Shown: positions 53,650 through 62,994 of the stretch, in pieces
Numbering within the stretch: the first letter of the stretch is position 1
Layout: the number at the start of each line of letters is the position of its first letter
Source: Mesostigma viride
Taxonomy: Eukaryota > Streptophyta > Mesostigmatophyceae > Mesostigmatales > Mesostigmataceae
DNA length: 64,000 nt
NCBI GenBank assembly: GCA_009746045.1
Contig: RPFO01000645.1
Location: forward strand, 677,185 to 741,184
Reading direction: 5' to 3'
The notes under the pieces: generated by a model
Told to the model about the DNA's origin: nothing
The model's database searches: none
What the model saw: the letters and a program-made list of their open reading frames with translations, nothing else
Position numbers and translations under genes: made by a program

Positions 53650-54393
53650 ATGCCACCAAGGAAAACGAAACGCGGCCGACGCTCAGGACGAAAACGCGCG
53701 CCTACCACTACGACGTCCACAAGAGTCTCCTCTAGGTCCTCCAATTCCGTCAAGAACACGATCGTAATCAACTCGCGACCACACAGAGCTCCCGCTGCCA
53801 AGGGGAAAGTAGCGGAAGCTCGCGGGTTCAGAGACGCGATTCTGTTGGCGGCCCTGTCCAACGTCGCGCAACCGGTTCGCGTCCCGATGATGCCAATCGA
53901 CAACTCATTAGGAGGTGGCGTAAGCGTCGCCACACCAGCAACCGCGGCTGGCGGCGCGACGACGGCAGCTGCTACAACATCCGATGAGCCGGTTGTAGTG
54001 GCGCCACCGGCAGCTCCCGCTAGAGCAACAGGTCTCAGGGTCGGTAGAAGGTTGAAGATATACCGAGGTGGTGCGAGTGGGAGGAAGGAGACGGCGGAAA
54101 TGGGAACGGATCCCATGTTTGTCTTCGGTGAGACCGCGGTGCCTAGAGAGCCAGCGCCACCTTTGACATCAGATACCGGAACCGGACCTGCCCGGTTTCC
54201 GTGCACCGAGCCTGGATGCACGAGGGACTTTAAAAGCCAAGGCGGAAGGACGACTCATATCAACAGAATTCATAAAAGGCCCCAAGGCAGGACGGTGGGC
54301 GGTGAGCCAGTGGTAGTTGGCTCGGGTGGAAGAGAGAGGATGAGAGCAGCCAGGTTAGCTGCCTTGGGAATGGCTACGGGTATCCGTGCCTAA
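53650..54393 (+). CDS. PLV basic protein with C2H2 zinc finger, 247 aa
   Basis: Very basic N-terminus (PPRKTKRGRRSGRKRAP), then an Ala/Thr/Pro-rich linker, then one C2H2 finger at about 183-209 (FPCTEPGCTRDF, later HINRIHK; C-x4-C-x12-H-x4-H), and an Arg-rich tail. Sitting among capsid genes, it may be a virion DNA-condensing protein or a transcription regulator. It is followed closely by the next gene. Family unknown. Confidence 0.6.
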   Translation: MPPRKTKRGRRSGRKRAPTTTTSTRVSSRSSNSVKNTIVINSRPHRAPAAKGKVAEARGFRDAILLAALSNVAQPVRVPMMPIDNSLGGGVSVATPATAAGGATTAAATTSDEPVVVAPPAAPARATGLRVGRRLKIYRGGASGRKETAEMGTDPMFVFGETAVPREPAPPLTSDTGTGPARFPCTEPGCTRDFKSQGGRTTHINRIHKRPQGRTVGGEPVVVGSGGRERMRAARLAALGMATGIRA

Positions 54394-54405
54394 AAAATAT
54401 CTTTG
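54391..54405 (+). promoter_or_regulatory. Late-block intergenic motif 2 (TAAAAAATATCTTTG)
   Basis: Starts at the stop codon of the zinc-finger gene, 17 bp before the next ATG. Confidence 0.45.
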
Positions 54406-54422
54406 TGTGATAATATTACGCA

Positions 54423-54653
54423 ATGGATCCAATTTTCACAGAGTCTGACCTGATCGAGATTTCTCAGTGGATGGTACTGTACCCTAGCATGCCACGAGAG
54501 TTCATCGAGGCCGCGTTTTTGTATTGTAGAAAGAAACCTATGACTGGGAAAGGAAAGCGCGCTCTCAAACGCGCTTTCAAGGACGCAAAAGAGGGCGAAG
54601 TGGTAGTTCTGAATAGACCCGAAATCAAATCGGAGTTGATGGTAGAGAGCTAA
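54423..54653 (+). CDS. PLV small protein, 76 aa
   Basis: Helical, with MDPIFTESDLIEISQW at the start and a Lys/Arg-rich KGKRALKRAFKDAK segment. No family recognised. Four bases separate its stop from the penton ATG, so the two are probably coexpressed. Confidence 0.5.
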   Translation: MDPIFTESDLIEISQWMVLYPSMPREFIEAAFLYCRKKPMTGKGKRALKRAFKDAKEGEVVVLNRPEIKSELMVES

Positions 54654-54657
54654 GCGT

Positions 54658-55497
54658 ATGAAAGACCATGTTCAAGAGACGATCCTTTTGACCCTTAGAA
54701 CTGCTGACAGGGCGAGGGGTGACTTGGCTGCTCCCACGTGGGACATCCCCATGGGCCTTTTGGACGACTTCCACGACGTGGGTCTCGAGTTACTCTCAGT
54801 CCCATACGAGCAAGCGCACATCACTTCGAGAAATAACAAGTTCCTTTTCACCACACAAGTAACATCAGACACCCATGAGATATTTCTCCCCCACGGCTCA
54901 TACACGTGTTTGGAGAACAGGGCCAACATTGAGAACGCACTACGAGTGCACGACCCTGGGATGACGGTGACATACGATCGCGCGAAGAGCAAGTACACTT
55001 TTTCATCTCCCAATGCGTTTTCCATCCAGGTCTCTGAATACGCAGGAAGGGTACTCGGCCTTCTCCCACTAGCATACCAATCCACGACGTCTCTCACTTC
55101 GAACAGACCTGCCACAAACGGTCGGTTGAGCTCCGTGTTCGTGTACACCGACCTAGTCCGCGGGAATGTGGTATCTTCCCCCCAGGGCGCCCAGTATGGC
55201 GGGCTCCTTGCCGTCCTGCCAGTGATGTCGCAGTACCTGGAGCCCATAGTGTGGATGTCGTACCAGCCTCTGTGGCAGCATTTGAGAGAGTCGCCAACTT
55301 CCATCTCGTTGCGGTTGTTGGACGAGGATGACCAGCCGATAGACGTGTACACCGACTGGGTTGCTCAGCTAGCCTTCCGCATCTCGCCGCAGAAAGTGAT
55401 CGGCTCAGAGGCCCGCAAGATATCGCGGGTCTTGAAGTACGTCGCGCTCAAGGACCCAGACGACAAATTTTCTCAGCCTATACCATATCAAAGTTGA
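54658..55497 (+). CDS. PLV penton (minor capsid) protein, 279 aa
   Basis: Matches the single-jelly-roll penton pattern of PLVs and virophages: PTWDIPMGLLDDF, a strand region EIFLPHGSYTCLENRANIEN, VTYDRAKSKYTF, then VFVYTDLVRGNVVSS and the C-terminal ISLRLLDEDDQPIDV. The protein closes the icosahedral vertices. Its place just before the major capsid gene is the common PLV arrangement. The length is in the usual range and no break is seen. Confidence 0.8.
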   Translation: MKDHVQETILLTLRTADRARGDLAAPTWDIPMGLLDDFHDVGLELLSVPYEQAHITSRNNKFLFTTQVTSDTHEIFLPHGSYTCLENRANIENALRVHDPGMTVTYDRAKSKYTFSSPNAFSIQVSEYAGRVLGLLPLAYQSTTSLTSNRPATNGRLSSVFVYTDLVRGNVVSSPQGAQYGGLLAVLPVMSQYLEPIVWMSYQPLWQHLRESPTSISLRLLDEDDQPIDVYTDWVAQLAFRISPQKVIGSEARKISRVLKYVALKDPDDKFSQPIPYQS

Positions 55498-55498
55498 A

Positions 55499-55786
55499 AT
55501 GTTTGATCGAGTCTTCGGAAAGGTCGCCTCTGTCGTTCGTAAAGTCGGCCATGCTGCGGGGGATGCTATTCGAAAGGTCGGCCATGGCGCGCGCACGGCA
55601 CAGGCTTTGTTGAAAACCGCGGACGCTGTATTTGGAGGGGTGCCAGGAGAAATCGTGAGGAACACGCCGGTGCTCAGCAACATCGCGGGGTTCGCGGACG
55701 CTGGGTTGAAGGCACTCTCGAGCTTTGACAAGAGGGTCGAGGCTCACCGACAAAACAACCCATTACTAGGAGAGATCTTACGGTAA
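55499..55786 (+). CDS. PLV small virion-like protein, 95 aa
   Basis: Starts 1 nt after the penton stop. It is an amphipathic, Ala/Gly/Lys-rich protein with two similar segments (VVRKVGHAAGDA and AIRKVGHGARTA), then hydrophobic helices. This recalls small membrane-active or internal capsid proteins of adeno-like viruses, but that is analogy only. Confidence 0.5.
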   Translation: MFDRVFGKVASVVRKVGHAAGDAIRKVGHGARTAQALLKTADAVFGGVPGEIVRNTPVLSNIAGFADAGLKALSSFDKRVEAHRQNNPLLGEILR

Positions 55787-55797
55787 AATAATCTAAG
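55784..55797 (+). promoter_or_regulatory. Late-block intergenic motif 3 (TAAAATAATCTAAG)
   Basis: Overlaps the stop of the 95-aa gene and lies 17 bp before the major capsid ATG. Confidence 0.45.
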
Positions 55798-55814
55798 CAC
55801 ATGGGTATACATCG

Positions 55815-57029
55815 ATGGATCGCGCTATCCCCCGCAGCATGCAACACGTCATCAAGTCCCTCGGGCAGCACACGACCCAGAGGGTTCAGCTCTCCACGAC
55901 CTCTGCGGCCACGGACGTGCGTCACGGGTCGACCATCAGCGTGCGCTTGCCGACGTCCGGGTTCTGCGACTTGCACACCCTCTGTATGAACTTCAAGGGG
56001 TGGACCAATACTACCGCTGGCTTTGCCGGTTTCCCGCCATTCACATCGGCTCTAGTCAAGCGTCTTGAGGTCTTGGTTGGAGGACAGCAAGTGGACAACA
56101 TCAACGACTACAACCAGTTGTACTACACCCTCCTTGCGACTCACGGAGGGTCTGATTATGTCCAAACCCAAAGGGCAGCTGGCTGGGCTGACAATGTTGT
56201 AACCGCTCCTACGGCGAATATCGCGGAAGCCAACGCTAAACCAGGGTGCATTGATCACTTTATCGGTTTCTTGTCTGGCAATCCAAGGATCGTGGACATG
56301 TCTCTCATGCCACCAATCGAGGTCAGGCTGACACTGATGGATGCCGGTGTTCTCATCCCTAGTGCAGCAGGGGCTGGCCTATCGTATACTCTCAAGGATA
56401 TCTACTGGTCCATCGAAGTGTACCGATTTCAAGAAGATGTAATTGGGCAGGTCCTCTCTAGTCGACTTGCACAAGGTGGGACTATCCCATACACATGGAA
56501 CACGTGGACTTCGACAAAGCAGTCCCTTGGAACTAGTAACGCGTACTCCATGAAGGCGTCTTTGTCATCTATGAGTGCCTCGAAGCTTTTGGCTGTCCAG
56601 GCTGCTTCTGCCACTGATACCGCGAACGCTGCTGGTAATACTATGTTCTACCATCTAAGCGATGCACTTACTTCATTCCAATTCGATATCAACGGGAACT
56701 ATCAGACCCCTGCTTACTCTATGGGCCCTACCGAGGCATGGGTGAACCTTTTGTCCTGTTTTGGCGACCAGGGTAACATCGGAGCTCCTTCCGGCATTAC
56801 CGTTACCGAGGCGAACTGGCCCACGCGACATTTCACCATGGCAGCACACCTTAACATGCCATCTGCAGGAGAAGGATGGCAGTCAGGTCTCGACTTGAGG
56901 GGCACGGCCAGCGTCGTCACTCTCCGTGTCTCCAAGACAGGTGGCACGGACCTCGTCTTGTACATCTTTGCCGAGTCCGAGTCGCGCATGGACATCGGCG
57001 CGGGTCGCCAGGCCGTCGTTCAGCTGTAA
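55815..57029 (+). CDS. MCP: PLV major capsid protein (double jelly roll), 404 aa
   Basis: Shows the typical PLV capsid sequence style: LPTSGFCDLHTLCMNFKGW at about 45-63, SALVKRLEVLVGGQQVDNIN at about 80-98, LMPPIEVRLTLMDAGVLIP in the middle, a long Ser/Thr/Ala-rich loop, and C-terminal strands ending VVTLRVSKTGGTDLVLYIF. Double-jelly-roll trimers form the icosahedral shell. ATG at 55815 chosen because the sequence before it (MGIHR in another frame) is unrelated. The frame is complete, and codon use is rich in C-ending codons like its neighbours. Confidence 0.88.
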   Translation: MDRAIPRSMQHVIKSLGQHTTQRVQLSTTSAATDVRHGSTISVRLPTSGFCDLHTLCMNFKGWTNTTAGFAGFPPFTSALVKRLEVLVGGQQVDNINDYNQLYYTLLATHGGSDYVQTQRAAGWADNVVTAPTANIAEANAKPGCIDHFIGFLSGNPRIVDMSLMPPIEVRLTLMDAGVLIPSAAGAGLSYTLKDIYWSIEVYRFQEDVIGQVLSSRLAQGGTIPYTWNTWTSTKQSLGTSNAYSMKASLSSMSASKLLAVQAASATDTANAAGNTMFYHLSDALTSFQFDINGNYQTPAYSMGPTEAWVNLLSCFGDQGNIGAPSGITVTEANWPTRHFTMAAHLNMPSAGEGWQSGLDLRGTASVVTLRVSKTGGTDLVLYIFAESESRMDIGAGRQAVVQL

Positions 57030-57040
57030 AAATCTCCCTC
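57027..57040 (+). promoter_or_regulatory. Late-block intergenic motif 4 (TAAAAATCTCCCTC)
   Basis: Overlaps the capsid stop. It is followed by CTCTAGTATAC and the next ATG at 57061. Confidence 0.45.
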
Positions 57041-57060
57041 TCTAGTATACTGTGTCTTCG

Positions 57061-57234
57061 ATGGATTATCTCAAAGACCCTAGGATAGTCGCAAACCCCT
57101 TAAATAGGCAGATACTGATCTTCGATACGCCAAACCTAGCAGATGATGGCAGGGCCTCACTTTTGCCAGCAAAACAAGGGCCGGTTCTGGTTGGGAAGTT
57201 TCAATATCCACTGCCACAAAACTCCAAAAAATAG
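57061..57234 (+). CDS. PLV small protein, 57 aa
   Basis: Short open frame MDYLKDPRIVANPLNRQILI to a Lys-rich end. It lies tightly between the capsid gene and the Ig/LamG gene. No family recognised. The regular spacing supports it as real. Confidence 0.45.
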   Translation: MDYLKDPRIVANPLNRQILIFDTPNLADDGRASLLPAKQGPVLVGKFQYPLPQNSKK

Positions 57235-57260
57235 TGTCAATGATATTGTAGATTAGTTCG

Positions 57261-58393
57261 ATGTCGTTTGATTATAGCATTTGCCCACTACTCACGCGGA
57301 AGAGGCGTGCCAAGAATACTGTAACCCTCACGACTGGCAGCCCATCGCCTACTGCTGTTCCGGTGACCGTGACTGCCACATTTAACAGGCCTGTAACTGG
57401 TTTTGTGTTGGGCGACATCACCGTTACCAATGGGGCGGCCTCAAACCTCCTGGGAAGTGGAAACTCTTACACGTTCGACGTCACTCCAACTATGGCCAAC
57501 TTCTCAACGACTGTAAACGTGGGTGCAAACACGGTGATAGACGCATCGTGGGGGAGTGGCAACGCGGCCTCCAATACGCTTTCATTCACGTACTCGTACG
57601 ACCCCGCCGTCGACCCCGCGCTGTACGCGTGGTACGACCCGTCGGACGGCAGCACTCTGTTCAGCGACACCACGGGGACCGCCGTCCAGAGCACCGCGGG
57701 CGGCAACGTGTTGCGGATGAACGATAAGAAGAACCTGGCCTCGGGGTATCACGTAACGCAGTCCAATTCCGCGAAGACGCCCATTCTGGACACCACCGAG
57801 CTCAACGGGAAGACGTCCCTCCGCTTCATCAACCTCCGCTCGGGACTTCTGACCTCGTCATCTACATTCTGGGGATCTATCGGGACCAAGTCGTCCGTGG
57901 TGATAGTCGCCAAACAGCTGACGACCGCTACCTACCCTGATACCAACAACCCCGGGACCACGGACATTATCAGAGGATTCATGATAGGAAGCACGATGAC
58001 GGCGAGAGCGAATCGACTCAGTTACCACTCCACAGGTCCCGTCGTAGCCGTGACACAGGGTCCTGGGACAACCAGCTATATGTCGCGATGGCATCGAGAC
58101 AAAATTTTTTTGACAACCAGCAGCACGTCCTCGCGCTTTCGGTGGACACGGTATTGAACACTTTCAGAACCAGATTCGACGGGCGTACCGCAGACGCGGA
58201 TGCCGGGTCAAATCCCGAAACGTTCACCGGCAATCTCGCAATTGGTGGCGATACGACTAACGCAGTCCGCGCCTTTGATGGGTGGATCGGCGAGATCCTC
58301 ATCTACAATACCGCCAAGACCTCCGCCGAGTTGGAGCTGATCCGCGGGTACCTCGTGGCCAAGTGGGGCACTCCTGCAACACCGCCCCCATAG
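57261..58393 (+). pseudogene. PLV Ig-like plus LamG/concanavalin-like protein, frameshifted
   Basis: The first frame (57261-58157) begins with a bacterial-type Ig-like repeat (TVTATFNRPVTGFVLGDITV, NTVIDASWGSGNAASNTLSF). It continues into a lectin-like beta-sandwich (ALYAWYDPSDGSTLF, TSLRFINLRSGLLTS). The end of that sandwich is in another frame, to 58393: QHVLALSVDTVLNTFRTRFD, GWIGEILIYNTAKTSAELEL. The shift lies between about 58025 and 58120, where there are C and T runs (including TTTTTTT at 58111-58117). Such Ig/LamG proteins are good candidates for surface attachment proteins. A true break would remove the sandwich's last strands. Confidence 0.72.
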
Positions 58394-58415
58394 ACATAGG
58401 ATGCAAGACAAGAAC

Positions 58416-58428
58416 TAAATATCTCTTC
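58416..58428 (+). promoter_or_regulatory. Late-block intergenic motif 5 (TAAATATCTCTTC)
   Basis: In the gap before the 168-aa gene, 18 bp upstream of its ATG, followed by TATATATC. Confidence 0.45.
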
Positions 58429-58446
58429 TATATATCACAATAAAGC

Positions 58447-58953
58447 ATGGAGTATCCCACTTTTTATCAGATTTTACTAGACAGCAACAAGGCACTCTCC
58501 TTTGACGCCACAACGAGACGGGCAGAATTTGTTATCAAGCCAGACCCAAGAGCCCCCATCATCGACGAGGACTGGCGAGGAGGTGGGCATGCAGCCTATC
58601 TAGTTAACATCCAGGGAGCAGCGGGGAAGAGTATACTTGGCGTGACCTCGCCTAACTTTCGAGGGGCCGAGAACAATTTGGATGAGCACGCAGTGCTTTT
58701 TTCAGAATTCTGCTCTGGTGGGGCTGTAGCTACGACTTACACATGCGTCAACGATCACAATTATATGAACCTGACTGATCCATATCTGTTTCGGAATGGT
58801 GGTCGTTTATCTTTAAGCCTCGTGCACCTCGATAGGGCTGCTGGTGATGATTCTTACACGGTCCCAACGGCTGTGGCGAAATTCGTTGTAATTTTGCGTT
58901 TCGAGAAAGTCCGAGGGCTAGAGAAAAAAAAATGCTCCTGCCATGGCAAGTAA
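58447..58953 (+). CDS. PLV unknown protein, 168 aa
   Basis: A soluble, apparently beta-rich protein (GGGHAAYLVNIQGAAGKSIL, GGRLSLSLVHLDRAAGDDSY) ending in a short cysteine motif, KKKCSCHGK. No family recognised. Intact, and in the structural block. Confidence 0.5.
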   Translation: MEYPTFYQILLDSNKALSFDATTRRAEFVIKPDPRAPIIDEDWRGGGHAAYLVNIQGAAGKSILGVTSPNFRGAENNLDEHAVLFSEFCSGGAVATTYTCVNDHNYMNLTDPYLFRNGGRLSLSLVHLDRAAGDDSYTVPTAVAKFVVILRFEKVRGLEKKKCSCHGK

Positions 58954-59300
58954 TTTCTGTGCATCATATATGGGTGGTTGCTTCGGAAAATTCACTCTCG
59001 TGGACACTCTAGATAGAATCTTCGTTCAGGCGCTTGACAAGTGACCCAGTTGATTACTCGCACGCTTACGAGTCTTTTTACCTAAATTCACGTCCCAGAA
59101 CTCGCCACGTGGTAGAGGCCACCTTAGACTTGCATCGCTCCGAAATTTAGCCAAGTTCGACACTTGTACAAGTCCAGCCACCTTCGCGTCCTGCCCAGGC
59201 CGTGCCAGCAGACGTAACGGACCTTGGCACATTGTGCACAAATAGGCAAAATCACGTGCAAGTCACGCATCTCACGTTGCCAAGCTCTCTGCCGGTAGCC

Positions 59301-59873
59301 ATGGCTTCCCGAAACGCAGGGCCTTGCGAGAAAGCGCTGGCAATGCTTGGAAAAATCCTCGATGGTCTCGAGGACGGCCAGACAAAGATATCTGACCAGC
59401 TCGCACACCTGACGCACAAGGTCTCCCTTCTTTCCGGAAACGAAGGTGCTGTTGGAGGCACCGGACCTACCTGCGAGGTCTTCAAGATTCACGACGCCGG
59501 ATATGACGATGTCGACCGCAAGACGCCAAAAATTTGCGTCGAGTGGGTCTACGAGAAGAATGCGGCAAAGCCGAGGAAGGTCGAGGACCGCTGCGAGTGG
59601 ATTCGCCTCGACCAAGCCGATGGGTGCGTTAAGATGGTTGACGAATTCCTCAATGGCTTCTCCAAGTCCAAGCGCCAGCCAGGCATTTCCCCCATTGCGC
59701 TCTACAGGGCATGGGAGGAGGTAAAGAAGGGTTTCGAGGACGCAAAGACCGCCACTTCCAATGGCAGGAAGAGGAGCCGCGAGGGAGCGTCAAGCTCCCA
59801 CGGCCATGGCGACAAGAAGAACTCCGCCTCGTACGTGAAGAGCCTGACTGGACACTCCAAGGACAAGGAGTAG
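59301..59873 (+). CDS. PLV unknown protein, 190 aa (alternative start at 59202)
   Basis: The N-terminal helical part (EKALAMLGKILDGLEDGQTK) could form a coiled coil. A middle domain has ICVEWVYEKN and CEWIRLDQAD, and the tail is basic (NGRKRSREGASSSHGHGDKK). ATG at 59301 (GTAGCCATGG) has a good eukaryotic context. The frame also opens at 59202, but those 33 residues look non-coding. Last gene before the right TIR; unrecognised. Confidence 0.5.
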   Translation: MASRNAGPCEKALAMLGKILDGLEDGQTKISDQLAHLTHKVSLLSGNEGAVGGTGPTCEVFKIHDAGYDDVDRKTPKICVEWVYEKNAAKPRKVEDRCEWIRLDQADGCVKMVDEFLNGFSKSKRQPGISPIALYRAWEEVKKGFEDAKTATSNGRKRSREGASSSHGHGDKKNSASYVKSLTGHSKDKE

Positions 59874-60150
59874 ATTGTCGTCTTGTTGACGACGGCAACG
59901 AGCTTGCCATTTTCGCTCTTGTCGAGCTGATAACGAATGTAAACGTGTTATATTTTTTAATGAATTCGTTTATGCAGTATAAAACGCGTCAATATATGCT
60001 GAAAACAATTTTCATTTCGTCTCGAATTGCAGTTCTAACTGCGAGTTATGCATCCAGAGTAAACCTCTCATGCATCGACGCAGGTCGTCTGGGATTCTTG
60101 CATATGTCGTCTTAGTTTCCAGATGTGTGTAGACCCCGTGACACTCTGCA
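59874..60150. other. Non-coding gap before the right TIR
   Basis: A/T-rich, with TATTTTTTAATG and many short stops. No gene or motif I can support. Confidence 0.5.
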
Positions 60151-61233
60151 CACCCCGCCGCGCGGCCCTCGCCGGGTCCGCCAACTCCCACGCACTGCTC
60201 GACCCTCCAGCACCTTACTAAATTTACTAAGCTAACTACGGTTTTTTGGTTTTGTTTGCGGGAAATTATGCAAGCCTGTGCACGCTCTCTCACTCACGTC
60301 GAATAAAACATTATTTCCAACTGAAAATATCAATTTAGTAGTATTTATAGTTTCCCACGAGAAAACACAGCAAGCCCTCACACCACACCACCACCTGGCA
60401 GTCCCGCCACTGCTTGGCAGTCCGCGCCCTCCGCTGCACCCCCCGCTGGCCGGCCCCCATGGCCTTTCCCATGGGAGATGGATTTATTGGTCATTTTGCC
60501 GTGGGAAACTACGTTTTCATGACCATTTGTCGTGGGAGACTATATTTACTAAGTTTTTTGGGGGTTCTTTTTTTGGGAAATTCAGGTGTGTTTTTGGTGG
60601 TTCACACCTGAATTAATTTCCTAGGAATAAAACCCAAAACCCATAGTAAACTTAGTAAACATAGTCTCCCACGGGAAATGACTTAGTCCATGCCCCACAC
60701 GCCTCACCCCTTATGGCATGGTGGGACTGGATGGATGTCACACCTCGACCTCATGGCAGGTGGCTTGAATTTCCTAGAAAAAAAACCAAAAACCCATAGT
60801 AAACTTAGTAAAATTAGTCACCCTGGGATGCCAGCATAAGAGTCCACCACTGTGGTCACTATAAGGTCACTATAGCTACTCCCGTGGGAAACTAGTGTGT
60901 TGCATGACCACACCTGGCTTGAATTTCCTAGAAAAAAAAACAAAAACCCATAGTAAACTTAGTAAATTTAGTCACAGTGGGAGGGTGATAGCCAGGGGGG
61001 AGAAATCTCCCTCCTATACATAGGCCATGGGCGTCAAGGAAAGTCTGGAGACTGGTTTAGGGTTTAGGGTTTAGGGTTTAGGGTTTAGGGTTTAGGGTGA
61101 GACCCCATCCTCCCAGGCCGCGGTCACTATAGGGTCACTATAGGGGTGGCAGATGCCAGCATAAGGCTGGTGCCCTTCTGTGAGCCGCGATGACGGAATG
61201 ATGACGGAATGATGATGGAACTGAATTAATTAA
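60151..61233 (-). repeat. PLV right terminal inverted repeat (1083 bp)
   Basis: Reverse complement of 35344-36460 apart from the differences listed there. Ends CTGAATTAATTAA. The frames at 60278-60616 repeat those of the left TIR and are not convincing genes. Confidence 0.95.
61056..61097. repeat. (TTTAGGG)6 telomere-type array in right TIR
   Basis: Six perfect heptamers, mirror of 35480-35521 with the same copy number. Confidence 0.97.
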
Positions 61234-61300
61234 GGCATCGCCAACTGACACCTACAGTCCAACTGCAAAAGTTCTCCTTTCCGGGTTATTATGCTCATAC

Positions 61301-61765
61301 AGATCAGGTAGATACATCAGATAGACTAGCTGGCACCAAGCCCGCCCAGCCTGGGCGATATGTCCTCACCTGGCGTGCCCCCGGCCGCGCGCGGCAGGGC
61401 CGCCACCCGTGGACTTTTCGTGATAGACTCGGCATGGACATGTGCTACGCTAGACGTGACGGGCTCACCCCCGGGCAGCCTCCTGGTTTGTCTGTAATAT
61501 GGAGGCAGATGGTGCGCAAGGATAGATGGCAAGTAGTGATGAAGGAGACCACCCCCAAGCCTGTGGGGGCTCCGCGTGTGACCAAGTATGGCATTCATAG
61601 CGATTCGGGCCGCGGTGCCCACACCGGGCTGTAACTAGGACCTAGATGATAGCATATACCATCCATTCCATCCCATGTTCCCCTCCCACTGAGGACTTAT
61701 GCTCACGTGACGCAGTCACGTGTCTATTAATTAATTAATTAATTAATTATTTATTTAATTAATCT
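61301..61765 (+). repeat. Dispersed repeat with long (TTAA)n tail
   Basis: Second long copy of the family at 28685-29128, with only scattered differences. Its tail runs through TTAATTAATTAATTAATTAA with an interruption to 61763. It begins about 65 bp beyond the PLV end. Confidence 0.8.
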
Positions 61766-62994
61766 GCGTATGGTGGGGGGTAGTACCCCCCCCAAGTGAT
61801 GGGAATTTTTTTTCCCCATATTTACGGTTTCCAATCATAATTGGATTTTTAGCACATGCATAGGTATGGTTTCCAGAAAAGTGCCTTTTAGGCATGTCCT
61901 GTCTAATGTACACCGACTATCATGATGCCATACCTGGCCTCACTAGAGTTACCCGTCAGTGCCACCGGCCGGCGGGCATGGGATTGTGTTACCCCCAGCC
62001 CAACCGACTTGAATCTAGCCAAGACACAACAATTCGCGACGGCAATTCCAATCAATGTTGAATGTTGTTCTGAAGGTGATGGATGCAAACTCGTTCAGTG
62101 TACCGGATGCCGGTTGCCGGCCTGTGTCATGGAGATCAGAAATTATGCAATCTCACCTCGATCCAGTGTTCATGTATGACCCGGGCACACTGAAATCAAA
62201 GGGTGGGGTCATGACCCTCGTGAAACGTAGGCAACGTTAGGAAAAAATGCTGCTCAAAAGTTACCATCCATGTGGCTCGTGCATGACCTGGATTCACCAG
62301 GTTTAACCACCCTGTCGGACCACCGGCGCGGGAATAAACTCAACTCAACTCAGTTGACTCAAGACCGGCTGGCCGGCCGGCCGGCTCGGGACCGTTTGGG
62401 CGGCCGCATAACGCACTGTAATCGCATCATGCCGCGCCGTCCGCCTGGCCCTCGCGTCGCATAGGTCTGCCTGCCACGTGGCACGCTACATTTAATTCGC
62501 GCGCCTTCATTGACAGCGAAAATCGCCTGCAGAAAATCTGCCTTCGGCCAATCGGCCTGGTGCCTGGTGTGCTCATATGCCTGTTGACCGAGGAGATGAA
62601 AGTCATTATTGCTCAAAATGCTGAAAATTCAACGTTTTATTGAAGGACTTCCGGGAATCGGAATGGTTTCCGTCATTTGCACCAAAAGTCAGGCGACATG
62701 TCAGCTTTGAAGCATCCATGTCAAGGTTGCCGATGAGGTATTCGCGCAAACTCACATGTTGATTCGCGTTAGTTATTGCCAGGCAAATCCTCTGTTCAGG
62801 AATCGAAATACGGCTCATTAAAAGTCATTTCTCATTCGCGCGAAGGATGTTAGAGCATGCGGAGCTGGAATAAGCCGGGGCGATCGTCATGACTGCGAGG
62901 CAGGCTATATCCTAGTAAACGAAGCCATGATTGAGGGACCTATGGTTCAACCCGCCTGTGAGTAGGATGCTCCAGGATCGCTGAGTTTGCGACT
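61766..62994. other. Intergenic, upstream of the right-edge gene
   Basis: No supported gene. There is a GGCCGGCCGGCCGGC palindrome at about 62371-62386, and C+G-rich sequence to 62460 that may be a promoter-proximal island. Confidence 0.35.

Larger units (their letters stand above)
35344..61233. mobile_element. Integrated polinton-like virus (PLV) with terminal inverted repeats
   Basis: It is bounded by inverted repeats of about 1.1 kb and contains the hallmark PLV genes: double-jelly-roll major capsid protein, penton, A32-like packaging ATPase, primase-SF3 helicase and tyrosine recombinase. Two divergent gene blocks meet at 50325/50350. Without the nested retrotransposon it is about 18 kb, within the usual PLV range. 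I see no family-B DNA polymerase, no retroviral-type (rve) integrase and no adenain-like protease, which separates it from canonical Polintons/Mavericks. Most genes are open, so the insertion is fairly recent, but three genes are broken, so this copy is probably defective. Confidence 0.93.

Noticed and set aside
53529-54221. 230-aa minus-strand ORF opposite the zinc-finger gene
   Set aside because: Shadow frame. The plus strand has an intact C2H2 finger and fits the gene order.
60278-60616. ORF repeated in both viral TIRs (also 36001-36333)
   Set aside because: Differs between the two TIRs by frameshifting indels and is composed of TIR subrepeats.
36539-61233. Canonical Polinton/Maverick or virophage
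   Set aside because: No family-B polymerase, rve integrase or cysteine protease seen. The capsid and recombinase style fit PLVs better.
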